Source of the DNA: Bacteroidota bacterium
Lineage (GTDB): Bacteria; Bacteroidota; Bacteroidia; Chitinophagales; Saprospiraceae
Assembly: GCA_024280135.1 (NCBI GenBank)
Contig: JAJRQS010000016.1
Location: 1 to 11,620, forward strand
DNA: 11,620 bases
Direction of reading: 5' to 3'
The translations under genes and the position numbers were made by a program. The first letter of the stretch is position 1, and each line of letters opens with the position of its first letter. Below the pieces are notes generated by a model. That model saw nothing but the letters and a program-made list of their open reading frames with translations. It did not search any database and was not told the DNA's origin. Shown here piece by piece: positions 1 through 7,476 of the stretch.

Positions 1-257
1 ACCATACATTCTCTCCTGGTACGTATAATGTCTGTTTGACGGTGACCAATACTTGTGGTTCTGATATGCATTGTGCAACCATCGTTATTTCAGAAGACCA
101 ACCCACAGCAGAAATAGAGATAACCTCCACTTCAGGAAATTGCGCCCCTAAAACAGTCGTTTTTCATGCAAATGTAACGAACTCAACGAGTGTAAACTGG
201 ACTTTTGAAAATGGAACGCCAGCTTCTTCTACAGACTTAAACCCATCAGTTGTATTT
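1..257 (+). repeat. Near-identical direct repeat inside the PKD gene, copy 1
   Basis: Bases 1-257 match 475-731 with about ten mismatches by eye (about 96% identity) and no gaps; the offset of 474 bp equals 158 codons, that is, one pair of PKD domains. Most differences are at third codon positions; two change residues (Asn/Asp and Ser/Thr). The copy may extend beyond the left edge of the window. Confidence 0.9.
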
Positions 258-2753
258 AATACACCCGGTAGCCATATCGTCACCCTTTCGGCAACGAATA
301 CTTCAGGAACGGCAAATGCGACAGAGGTGACTATTCAAGTTTTGCCAGACCCCGTAGCGGACTTCTCCTTTACAACAAATGGTTTTGATGTGGACTTTTT
401 GAGTGCATCAACGAATGCGGATAGTTATGCTTGGGATTTTGGAGATGGTAGCTCTTCTACGGCTGAAAACCCAAACCATACATTCTCTCCCGGTACGTAT
501 AATGTCTGTTTGACGGTGACCAATACTTGCGGCTCTGATATGCATTGTGCGACCATCGTTATTTCAGAAGACCAACCCACAGCTGAAATAGAGATAACCT
601 CCACTTCAGGAGATTGTGCCCCTAAAACAGTTGTTTTTCATGCAAATGTAACGAACTCAACGAGTGTAAACTGGACTTTTGAAAATGGAACGCCAGCTAC
701 TTCTACAGACTTAAACCCATCAGTCGTATTTGCGAACGAGGGTTCTTTTGATGTAATACTTGTGGCATCAAATACCGCAGGAATGGCTACTACCACTAAG
801 CAAATAATGGTACAAGGAAAACCAAATGCTAATTTTAATATAAACGTTACTGAATTTGAAGTAGCAATTATGAATGCAACAACAAATGGTATTTCCTATG
901 CTTGGGATTTTGGAGATGGCTCTCCTCAAGTTACCACTCCAAGTCCTATACACAATTATACTTCAATAGGTTCCTATCAAATTTGTTTATTTGCGACGAA
1001 TGCTTGTGGCATCGATACGGTTTGTCAATCTGTTGATATAGTAGAAAATCAAGCAACAGCAACTATAGAAATTGTTTCTCAAACGAATGATTGTAGCCCT
1101 AAAACAGTAAATTTCTTGGCATCAGCAACAAATTATGCCAGTCTATCTTGGACCTTTGAAGGTGGTGAACCTGCCACCTCCAATGAAATAGACCCTACGG
1201 TACTTTTTACCACACCTGGTAATCACCAAGTAACTTTAGCGGCTACGAATACATCTGGTGTCGTGGAAGCACTACCTATTACTATTGTAGTAAAGGAACA
1301 ACCGACAGCCAATTTTTCATACAATGTCGAAACTGATGGCAGTACTGTAACAACGACGAACGCTGGAAGTACTGACGATAACTATTCTTGGAATTTTGGG
1401 GACGACGCTACCCTCTACAACGAGTTTAGCCCAACTCATCTTTATGCGGGTAGTATCAATGCTCAAATTACTTTAATCGCTTCTAATGAATGTGGCGCTG
1501 ACACAATGGTACTCCCCATCAACATAGTCGCAGGACCTACCGCAAATCCATCCGCGAGCGTTGTTGAAGGATGTGGCCCGCTTACCGTTGAATTTACGGC
1601 AAATATGGATAATACAGATTCATTTGCATGGTCATTTCCTACGGGTGATGTAACGGCTCCGACAGAGGAGAATCCAACAGTGACTTTTACATTACCAGGA
1701 ACCCATGTGGGGCAACTCACTGTGACTAATGCAGGCGGGACTAATACTTACCCTGTCGAAGTAACGGTGATACCGCCTACTTTTGCTAGTTTTGGCTATA
1801 CCATTGATGTTGATAATAATACCGTCACTTTTACAAATAGTTCACTTAATGTGACGAGTTCCACTTGGATATTTGGTGATGGAACAGATAATAGTTCGGA
1901 TATGAGCCCTACACATACATACCCAAATGGAACTTTTATTACACAATTAATTGTTGAAGGAATTTGTAATACTGACACATCTGAAAACACCTTTACTTTT
2001 AGTTCTTCAGAAGTTCCGACTGCTGAAATAGCTGCAGATGTAGTTTCAGGCTGTGCACCCTTAGTCGTTACTTTTATTTCAAAAACAAGTGCGGATGCAG
2101 CAAGCATTGAATGGAATTTTCCTGGAGGAAGCCCAGCTAGTTCAGTTAAAGATACCGTAACGGTTACCTTTGCTAATGAAGGAGATTTTAACATAAGTTT
2201 GACTGCCACTAACCAGAATGGTCAAAATACTGACAACCAATTGATAAGTGTGCAACCAAAGGCAGTCGCAAATTATAAGTTCTCAGTCAAAGATTTAACG
2301 CTGACAGTCACCGAGAACACTTCTTTGAATGCTACGAGTTATCAATGGGATTTTGGGGATAACCAAACAAGTAGCATGGAAATGCCTACCCACACTTATA
2401 GTAGCGCAGGTACATACAATATAGCATTGACAGCGAGCAATGATTGTTCAGATTCGACCTTTACAAGAACCTTATTGATAACGAGTCTAGAGGATCCACA
2501 AGGAGAAGTGAGCATTGATATTTATCCTAATCCTAGCGACGGCTTATTTTATATGGATATCAATACGATTAAACAAGGTCAATTGTCCATGCGTATTTTT
2601 GATATGCTAGGCCGAGAAGTAATAACGGAAGATTGGGGGCTTACGCAAAATGTAAGAGAAACAATAGACTTGAGTGAGCAACCAGCCGGTAATTACATCT
2701 TCCAGGTTCAATATCAGGGGCGTGTAATAATGGGCAAATTTGTAAAATTATAA
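1..2753 (+). CDS. Large PKD-repeat secreted protein with T9SS sorting domain (5' end outside window)
   Basis: The reading frame is open from the first base (first full codon at 3) to TAA at 2751-2753, giving 916 visible residues; the true start and any signal peptide lie off the left edge. It contains ten complete PKD-like beta-sandwich domains of about 80 residues plus the tail of another. Two types alternate. One has a WDFGDG-type core (Trp codons at 432, 903, 1389, 1866, 2346). The other begins with a Cys-x-Pro and has a WTFENG/WNFPGG-type core (Trp codons at 198, 672, 1149, 1629, 2112). From about 2502 to the end lies a typical T9SS type A C-terminal domain: IYPNPSDG, then RIFDMLGREV, then AGNYIFQV and a final KFVKL. 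By family knowledge such proteins are exported across the outer membrane and anchored or released, often as adhesins or enzymes. No catalytic domain is visible, so the function is unknown; an adhesive or structural stalk is an inference. The FGDG Asp/Gly residues are the conserved PKD core. Confidence 0.93.
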   Translation, partial: HTFSPGTYNVCLTVTNTCGSDMHCATIVISEDQPTAEIEITSTSGNCAPKTVVFHANVTNSTSVNWTFENGTPASSTDLNPSVVFNTPGSHIVTLSATNTSGTANATEVTIQVLPDPVADFSFTTNGFDVDFLSASTNADSYAWDFGDGSSSTAENPNHTFSPGTYNVCLTVTNTCGSDMHCATIVISEDQPTAEIEITSTSGDCAPKTVVFHANVTNSTSVNWTFENGTPATSTDLNPSVVFANEGSFDVILVASNTAGMATTTKQIMVQGKPNANFNINVTEFEVAIMNATTNGISYAWDFGDGSPQVTTPSPIHNYTSIGSYQICLFATNACGIDTVCQSVDIVENQATATIEIVSQTNDCSPKTVNFLASATNYASLSWTFEGGEPATSNEIDPTVLFTTPGNHQVTLAATNTSGVVEALPITIVVKEQPTANFSYNVETDGSTVTTTNAGSTDDNYSWNFGDDATLYNEFSPTHLYAGSINAQITLIASNECGADTMVLPINIVAGPTANPSASVVEGCGPLTVEFTANMDNTDSFAWSFPTGDVTAPTEENPTVTFTLPGTHVGQLTVTNAGGTNTYPVEVTVIPPTFASFGYTIDVDNNTVTFTNSSLNVTSSTWIFGDGTDNSSDMSPTHTYPNGTFITQLIVEGICNTDTSENTFTFSSSEVPTAEIAADVVSGCAPLVVTFISKTSADAASIEWNFPGGSPASSVKDTVTVTFANEGDFNISLTATNQNGQNTDNQLISVQPKAVANYKFSVKDLTLTVTENTSLNATSYQWDFGDNQTSSMEMPTHTYSSAGTYNIALTASNDCSDSTFTRTLLITSLEDPQGEVSIDIYPNPSDGLFYMDINTIKQGQLSMRIFDMLGREVITEDWGLTQNVRETIDLSEQPAGNYIFQVQYQGRVIMGKFVKL
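475..731 (+). repeat. Near-identical direct repeat inside the PKD gene, copy 2
   Basis: Second copy of the repeat at 1-257. Similarity falls abruptly after 731, where copy 1 continues with AATACACCCGG and copy 2 with GCGAACGAGGG, so the boundary lies within a PKD domain rather than between domains. This suggests a duplication or gene-conversion tract with an endpoint set by homology. Confidence 0.88.
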
Positions 2754-2771
2754 ATTTCATGTACTGTTAAG

Positions 2772-2807
2772 AAACCACGATTCCTGTTATTGGAATCGTG
2801 GTTTTTT
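2772..2807 (+). terminator. Rho-independent terminator after the PKD gene
   Basis: A 13-bp perfect stem (AAACCACGATTCC at 2772-2784 with its complement at 2792-2804), a 7-nt loop and a run of six T (2802-2807). It starts 18 nt after the stop codon, and nothing else separates the PKD gene from the next promoter. Confidence 0.93.
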
Positions 2808-2868
2808 GTTGTTTAATATGTTCAAGATGTCTGTTTAAGACTATTCTGTATCCATTCCAAAAAAACCG

Positions 2869-2876
2869 TACCTTTG
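2869..2876 (+). promoter_or_regulatory. Bacteroidota-type -7 promoter box for the ABC-F gene
   Basis: TACCTTTG matches the TAnnTTTG -7 consensus of Bacteroidota primary sigma factor promoters and is followed by CACTTCAAAA, as often seen. It lies 22 nt before the ATG at 2899, which implies a leader of roughly 15 nt with no Shine-Dalgarno sequence. The -33 element is not clear. Confidence 0.7.
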
Positions 2877-2898
2877 CACTTCAAAAAATCTAGCCTGA

Positions 2899-4794
2899 AT
2901 GCTTAATGTTCTTGATGTAAACATCCAATACGGAGATCGTATTCTTTTAAATAATGTCAGTTTCACTGCCAAACCTAATGAAAAAATAGGTCTTGCCGGT
3001 AGAAATGGTGCGGGTAAGTCCACCATTTTAAAAGTAATTGCGGGTGTAGTTACTCCTGACAAAGGAAAAATTACCTACCCAAATGGTTATACCATAGGCT
3101 ATCTTCACCAAGATATTACCATAGCTGAAGATAAGACCGTCATCAAAGAGACCTTGACCGCATTTGACCAATTAAATGCTATTGAAGATAGATTGGAAGA
3201 AATTAATGTTGCACTAGAAACTCGTACTGACTATGAGAGTGATAGCTACATGGATATTCTTGAAGAAATGGCAACCTTAAATGATCATCTTTCGCATATG
3301 GGAGATATGTCACAAGCACAAGCCAAATCTGAGCGAATCTTAAAAGGACTAGGGTTTAAGCACAGCGAAATGGATAAACCTGTAGCCGAATTGTCGGGCG
3401 GTTGGAAGATGCGTGTGGAAATGGCCAAAATCTTATTGAGCGAAGTCGATTTATTACTACTCGATGAACCGACCAACCACTTGGATATTGAGTCAATTGT
3501 TTGGTTTGAGAATTATTTGAAGAACTACGCAGGGACACTTATTTTGATTTCTCACGATGTGCGGTTATTAGATAATGTTACGACTAGAACGGTAGAAGTC
3601 GAACAGGGAAAACTCTATGACTACAAAGCCAATTATACAAACTATCTTTTACAACGGGCAGAGCGTCGTGTTCTTTTACAATCTGCCTATACGAACCAGC
3701 AAAAAACAATAAAAGAGAAAGAGAAACTAATCGAACGCTTTAGAGCCAAAGCCAGTAAAGCAAAGCTAGCTCAATCCATGATGAAACAACTTAATCGGAT
3801 GGATAAGATTGAGTTGGATGATGCTAATATAAAAGGTATGCGGATTAAGTTTCCGACGCCTCCGCGTTCTGGAGATGATGTTTTAGAAATTCGTCAACTC
3901 TCTAAGTCATATGGTGATTTGGTTGTGTTTCAAGGTGCAGACCTTTCGGTCAAACGTGGAGAGCGAATTGCATTTGTTGGACAAAATGGACAAGGAAAAA
4001 CGACCCTAGCCAAAGTTATTGTCAACGAAATAGCTGCTACTTCAGGTGACCTAAAACTTGGGCACAATGTAGAGATTGGTTATTTTGCACAAGACCAAGA
4101 TAAAAATTTGACGCAAGAGAACACTTTACTCAAAACGATGGAGAACGCTTCACCTCCTGAGATGCGGACAAAACTACGAAATATATTGGGTGGGTTCTTA
4201 TTTTCTGGGGATGATGTAGAAAAGAAAGTGATGGTGCTTTCTGGGGGAGAAAGAATGAGATTGGCGCTAGCTTTATTATTGCTTAGACCCATGAACTTTT
4301 TGGTGATGGATGAACCGACCAACCACCTAGACATGACCTCTAAGCAAATTTTAAAGCAAGCCTTAAAGGATTATGAAGGAACTTTGATTGTGGTCTCTCA
4401 CGATAGAGACTTCTTAGATGGCCTGACTGATAGGACAATCGAATTTAGGGATGGTCATTTAAAAGAGTATTTGGGTGATATTAACTATTTCCTAGAGAAG
4501 CGTGCAGTTGATGATTTTCGTTCCATTGAGCATCGTTCGAAAGTTGCGAAGAAAGAGAAGGAAAAGCCGAAGTTAAATCCCAATGAAGCACATCAACTCA
4601 AAAAAGAAGTTCAGAAGTTTGAATCTAAAATAGAAAAGTTAGAATTAAAAATAAAAGATGTAGAGGCTGAGATGGCAGAGCCTAGTTTTTATGACTGTGC
4701 CGATAGTAAGGAAACTATCATCAAACACGGAGAATTAAAAGCTCAACTCCAAGAGGTAATGGAACTCTGGGAAGAATCTTTAGCAAAATTATAG
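2899..4794 (+). CDS. ABC-F family ATPase (ribosome-associated translation factor)
   Basis: A 631-residue protein with two ABC cassettes and no membrane segments, as in the ABC-F family. Cassette 1: Walker A GRNGAGKST (34-42), signature LSGGW (165-169), Walker B ending DEPTNHLD (189-196), switch His219. Cassette 2: Walker A GQNGQGKTT (361-369), signature LSGGE (447-451), DEPTNHLD (471-478), His501. The DEPTNHLD motif is diagnostic of ABC-F. A charged helical linker lies between the cassettes (about 240-320), corresponding to the P-site tRNA-interaction motif, and a Lys/Glu-rich coiled coil forms the C-terminus (about 560-631), as in Uup/YheS/YfmR-type members. Family members bind the ribosomal E site and relieve stalled translation; some give antibiotic resistance, but nothing visible here points to that. 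All key residues appear intact. The ATG at 2899 fits the promoter 22 nt upstream. The next gene starts 2 nt after the stop, so the two are probably co-transcribed. The exact subfamily is not resolved. Confidence 0.95.
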   Translation: MLNVLDVNIQYGDRILLNNVSFTAKPNEKIGLAGRNGAGKSTILKVIAGVVTPDKGKITYPNGYTIGYLHQDITIAEDKTVIKETLTAFDQLNAIEDRLEEINVALETRTDYESDSYMDILEEMATLNDHLSHMGDMSQAQAKSERILKGLGFKHSEMDKPVAELSGGWKMRVEMAKILLSEVDLLLLDEPTNHLDIESIVWFENYLKNYAGTLILISHDVRLLDNVTTRTVEVEQGKLYDYKANYTNYLLQRAERRVLLQSAYTNQQKTIKEKEKLIERFRAKASKAKLAQSMMKQLNRMDKIELDDANIKGMRIKFPTPPRSGDDVLEIRQLSKSYGDLVVFQGADLSVKRGERIAFVGQNGQGKTTLAKVIVNEIAATSGDLKLGHNVEIGYFAQDQDKNLTQENTLLKTMENASPPEMRTKLRNILGGFLFSGDDVEKKVMVLSGGERMRLALALLLLRPMNFLVMDEPTNHLDMTSKQILKQALKDYEGTLIVVSHDRDFLDGLTDRTIEFRDGHLKEYLGDINYFLEKRAVDDFRSIEHRSKVAKKEKEKPKLNPNEAHQLKKEVQKFESKIEKLELKIKDVEAEMAEPSFYDCADSKETIIKHGELKAQLQEVMELWEESLAKL

Positions 4795-4796
4795 TT

Positions 4797-5309
4797 ATGA
4801 AAACATTAATCATATCTTCTTCGCTTTCGCCAAATTCTCGTTCCTTTATCCTTTGTCAAACAATGGAGAAAGAGCTAACGAATAAGGGCGTAAATGTAGA
4901 TTTAGTCAAGCTAAGTGACTACGAAATCAACCCTTATCACCGTCCTAGAACGGCAGATATGGATACGCTTGCGCAAAAAATTACCGAATCGGATAATATT
5001 ATTATAGGAATGGGTATTTATAATTATTCAATCAGCGATGCCTTGAAAATCATATTAGATAATTGCTTTGGCGGATCGACAGGTAAGTTTTATGGTCTAT
5101 TAACTGCTGCGGGTGGAGATAAGTCATTCCTAGCAACCATGAATTTGACCCAAATATGCATGAACCAATATAGAATGATCCAACTGCCCCGCATCATATA
5201 TGCTACCGGAAGTGATTTTGTAGGAGACGATATTTCTAATGAGGACTTACTAGAACGATTGGCTAGCTTTGCTAATGAATTCTATGATATCGGAACTAAG
5301 CTTTTGTGA
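4797..5309 (+). CDS. NAD(P)H-dependent FMN reductase-like flavodoxin-fold protein
   Basis: A 170-residue protein with the layout of the NADPH-dependent FMN reductase/flavodoxin-like superfamily (SsuE, ArsH and azoreductase relatives). It begins with a beta strand, MKTLIIS, followed by a serine-rich phosphate loop, SSSLSPNSRS (7-16), which in this family binds the FMN phosphate. The GIYNYSIS stretch (73-80) followed by DALKIILDN corresponds to the second flavin-contacting loop and helix (family pattern PxYNxSxPxxLKxxxD). A third loop, AAGGDKS, is also present. The protein is probably cytosolic and reduces flavin or a small electron acceptor with NAD(P)H; the substrate cannot be read from sequence. 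The ATG at 4797 comes 2 nt after the ABC-F stop codon with no own promoter, so translation coupling or shared transcription is likely. No terminator follows; repeats begin soon after the stop. Confidence 0.85.
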   Translation: MKTLIISSSLSPNSRSFILCQTMEKELTNKGVNVDLVKLSDYEINPYHRPRTADMDTLAQKITESDNIIIGMGIYNYSISDALKIILDNCFGGSTGKFYGLLTAAGGDKSFLATMNLTQICMNQYRMIQLPRIIYATGSDFVGDDISNEDLLERLASFANEFYDIGTKLL

Positions 5310-5505
5310 AGGGTAAAGGGTCATAATGGTGTAGCGGCTTTTAAGGTGTTAGGGTTTTAAGGTGGTAAAGGGTCAAGGGCGTACGAAAATTCGTGTATTC
5401 GTGGCAAAAAAACTATCTAGTGCCTGCCTGAATCGGCAGAGGCGGGTGTAGCTTTAATTCGTGCATTCGTGGCAATCCCCTTACTTTTAAGTGCCAAAAA
5501 TCGAG
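5310..5505. repeat. Intergenic stretch of short dispersed-type repeats
   Basis: These 196 bases lie between the 3' ends of two convergent genes and hold no gene. AATTCGTGTATTCGTGGCAA (5388-5407) recurs at 5456-5475 with one mismatch. TTTTAAGGTG occurs at 5339-5348 and 5355-5364. GGTAAAGGGTCA occurs near 5311 and again near 5364. Between the two 20-mers, around 5421-5448, GCCTGCC and GGCAGAGGC can form an imperfect stem around TGAATC. No convincing terminator with a T-run was found for either convergent gene. Confidence 0.75.
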
Positions 5506-7338
5506 TTATTCAGCTTCTACTTTTTGCATTTTTTTCTCCTCTATTATTTGGTTAATCTCTTGCCCTAATAAATTAATAATTCTATCGCTTAAGTCTAGTT
5601 CTACCAAAATCTGTTCTTTGGTATCTGCAAATCTCTCTTTAACCGAATTAAAAAGGTCTTTGTAGTAAGCAATCCCATCATTCATATTTGTAACAAACCG
5701 AGTCAAATATTTTTCTTGTTTCTTGTTCATTTCTACTTTCGACTCTTCAATCTTATCTTTCAAATAGTCGATGTACATTTTTAATTCTTTGATGTACATA
5801 TTGGGTCTATCCGTTCTTGAAATAACATTATTATGACCATATACATGTCCCATCATTTCTGCAAGGCTCACCTGCTTGTCGAAGTAAGCCATATTAGGTC
5901 CAGGACAAACCAATACAGCTTCTTTTTCAACAGTGTTTTTAGCTCCCGAAACCATGACTGCTGAAGTGCCTAACCCGACACAAAGGCAAGATTTTTCAAC
6001 AATCTTATTAAAGGCAATATCATATTGCTTCGGATCTAGTTCTTGTTCGTTTAATTCCGTAATTTTCAATTTTTGATACTGTCTTGAAGCAGCGCATATT
6101 GGCTTCTCCGTAAACTCTGTATTATAAGTCAAAAACTGGCGAGGGCATGGACTTCCGGGTCTTCCCGCTGCAATCAACGCCTCTTTTTCTGCATCTTTAG
6201 TATTTCCTTTCAAACTATTAAAAGGAATGCCTAGTGGCGAAATCCCACTGACATACAAGTCTTTTTCTTTAGCGGAAGCCAATAAATCCATCGTCTTATC
6301 ATCCACTAAGGTCGCTTCGGGTACTAATAAAAAGGGTGTCCCCCACCCGACTGAATCCACTTGATAATGCTCTAGCAAAAAGGCATGTTCTTCTGCGGTG
6401 CCAACTCCACCTTGTGCGGTTATTTTTAATTCTAACACGTCCGTTGGAATGACTCTTTCTTTTTTAGTGAGTGCTGTCTTCAAAATTTCAAAAACTTCAC
6501 TCCGCAATTCTTCTTTCTTTTCTTTGAATTCTTCTAAAATAGGCCCCAAAAGAAAACCATCTGTTGCAAAAGCATGACCACCACAATTCAAACCAGATTC
6601 AATTCTAAATTCAGACACCCAAAGTCCTTTTTTCGCAAGAAACTTTCCTTGAATAATGGCCGAACGAAAATCACTCACTTTTAGGACAATCTTCTTCTTT
6701 ATGAAACCGTCCACTGTCGGATAAAATCCATCAAAGCTCTCAGCATATCCATATAACCTTGGGTTCATGCCAGCCGAAAAAACTAACGAAGAAGACAAAT
6801 CGCTATTTGCAAAACCCCTTATGCCAGCGAAAGCGTCATTAAATTCAATAGGCAATTTTTCGCCATTTTTGTAATTTACTTGGTCAACCTTTGTCATGAT
6901 ATTGACATCAATTGAACCCATTGTAAAATTATCTTTTGCCCAATTTTTAATATCTATTAAACTTGGCATTTTGGCTTTTAATTCCAAAAACTCTTTCCGA
7001 ATAGAGGACGTATCAGGCAACATATCCAAATATTTTTTTAACTCACTACCAACCTCTAAGGTAGATTCCTTTACTTCTTCGAATTTCTGGGTAGCCAGAT
7101 CATTCATTAAATTCAAGTACGCTGTGATGCGCTTGGCACGGTAATCCTCAATTTTGGTATTGATTTCTTCATAAGGCAAGTCCAAACGGTCACAATAGGC
7201 CTTTCTTAATTTTTCGATTAGGATGTCGTCCCCAATAGAAATCACAGAACTAATGCCATATTGAGCCACCTTTGCGGGTGTATCCATGGTGAATCCTAGT
7301 CCCATTACTGGAATATGTAGCGTATGTGCCTTAACCAT
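5506..7338 (-). CDS. Uncharacterised protein with nitronate-monooxygenase-like TIM-barrel features
   Basis: A 610-residue protein without signal peptide or membrane segments, not assigned to a named family with certainty. The start, IPVMGLGFTMDTPAKVA (9-25), resembles the first strand and loop of FMN-dependent nitronate monooxygenase/PfaD-type barrels. NCGGHAFATDG (251-261) is placed like their glycine/His flavin loop. AQGGVGTAEE (308-317) followed by VGWGTPFL (330-337) matches the two-part phosphate-binding pattern of these barrels. Insertions make it much longer than simple nitronate monooxygenases (about 320-360 residues). Six cysteines (252, 398, 415, 451, 453, 478), including a CxC, sit in motifs such as SPCPRQF and SCLCVGLG and could bind metal or an Fe-S cluster; this is inference. 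The last 110 residues are charged and helical. The ATG at 7338-7336 lies about 40 nt downstream of the palindromic promoter. The gene is transcribed divergently from xseA. An FMN-dependent oxidoreductase is the best guess; substrate unknown. Confidence 0.85.
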   Translation of the reverse strand: MVKAHTLHIPVMGLGFTMDTPAKVAQYGISSVISIGDDILIEKLRKAYCDRLDLPYEEINTKIEDYRAKRITAYLNLMNDLATQKFEEVKESTLEVGSELKKYLDMLPDTSSIRKEFLELKAKMPSLIDIKNWAKDNFTMGSIDVNIMTKVDQVNYKNGEKLPIEFNDAFAGIRGFANSDLSSSLVFSAGMNPRLYGYAESFDGFYPTVDGFIKKKIVLKVSDFRSAIIQGKFLAKKGLWVSEFRIESGLNCGGHAFATDGFLLGPILEEFKEKKEELRSEVFEILKTALTKKERVIPTDVLELKITAQGGVGTAEEHAFLLEHYQVDSVGWGTPFLLVPEATLVDDKTMDLLASAKEKDLYVSGISPLGIPFNSLKGNTKDAEKEALIAAGRPGSPCPRQFLTYNTEFTEKPICAASRQYQKLKITELNEQELDPKQYDIAFNKIVEKSCLCVGLGTSAVMVSGAKNTVEKEAVLVCPGPNMAYFDKQVSLAEMMGHVYGHNNVISRTDRPNMYIKELKMYIDYLKDKIEESKVEMNKKQEKYLTRFVTNMNDGIAYYKDLFNSVKERFADTKEQILVELDLSDRIINLLGQEINQIIEEKKMQKVEAE

Positions 7339-7379
7339 TGTTGATTGTTTTCATTAAACATGCAAGATTGCAATCATTT

Positions 7380-7387
7380 TACCTTTG
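7380..7387 (+). promoter_or_regulatory. -7 box of putative xseAB promoter
   Basis: TACCTTTG on the plus strand, identical to the box upstream of the ABC-F gene. A start site some 7 nt downstream would give a leader of roughly 80 nt before the ATG at 7477. No good TTTG-type -33 element was found at the usual spacing. Confidence 0.6.
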
Positions 7388-7395
7388 CAAAGGTA
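7388..7395 (-). promoter_or_regulatory. -7 box of putative promoter for the minus-strand 610-residue gene
   Basis: TACCTTTG on the minus strand, abutting the plus-strand box. Transcription would start near 7381, about 42 nt before the ATG at 7338. The region upstream on this strand (7400-7430) is AT-rich but has no clear -33 element. Confidence 0.6.
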
Positions 7396-7476
7396 AAATA
7401 TTACGCTTTAATAAATGTAGAAATTTAGCTTTTTATTCGATGATGACTAAAATCAGTGAGTTGAGCCGTTTCATCC

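Larger units (their letters stand above)
7376..7399. promoter_or_regulatory. Perfect 24-bp palindrome carrying two opposed promoter boxes
   Basis: ATTTTACCTTTG (7376-7387) is followed directly by its exact reverse complement (7388-7399). Each half contains TACCTTTG, the Bacteroidota -7 consensus, so the site faces both the minus-strand gene ending at 7338 and the plus-strand xseA beginning at 7477. The palindrome could also be a dimeric repressor operator or an RNA hairpin. It has no loop bases, which makes it more DNA-like than RNA-like. Confidence 0.8.

Noticed and set aside
1463..2209. Minus-strand frames opposite the PKD gene
   Set aside because: They are antisense shadows of a well-supported repeat protein and show no recognisable family.
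2899..4794. ABC-F gene as an antibiotic-resistance determinant
   Set aside because: The long antibiotic-resistance type linker is not evident by eye, and the setting with housekeeping-like genes favours a general translation factor.
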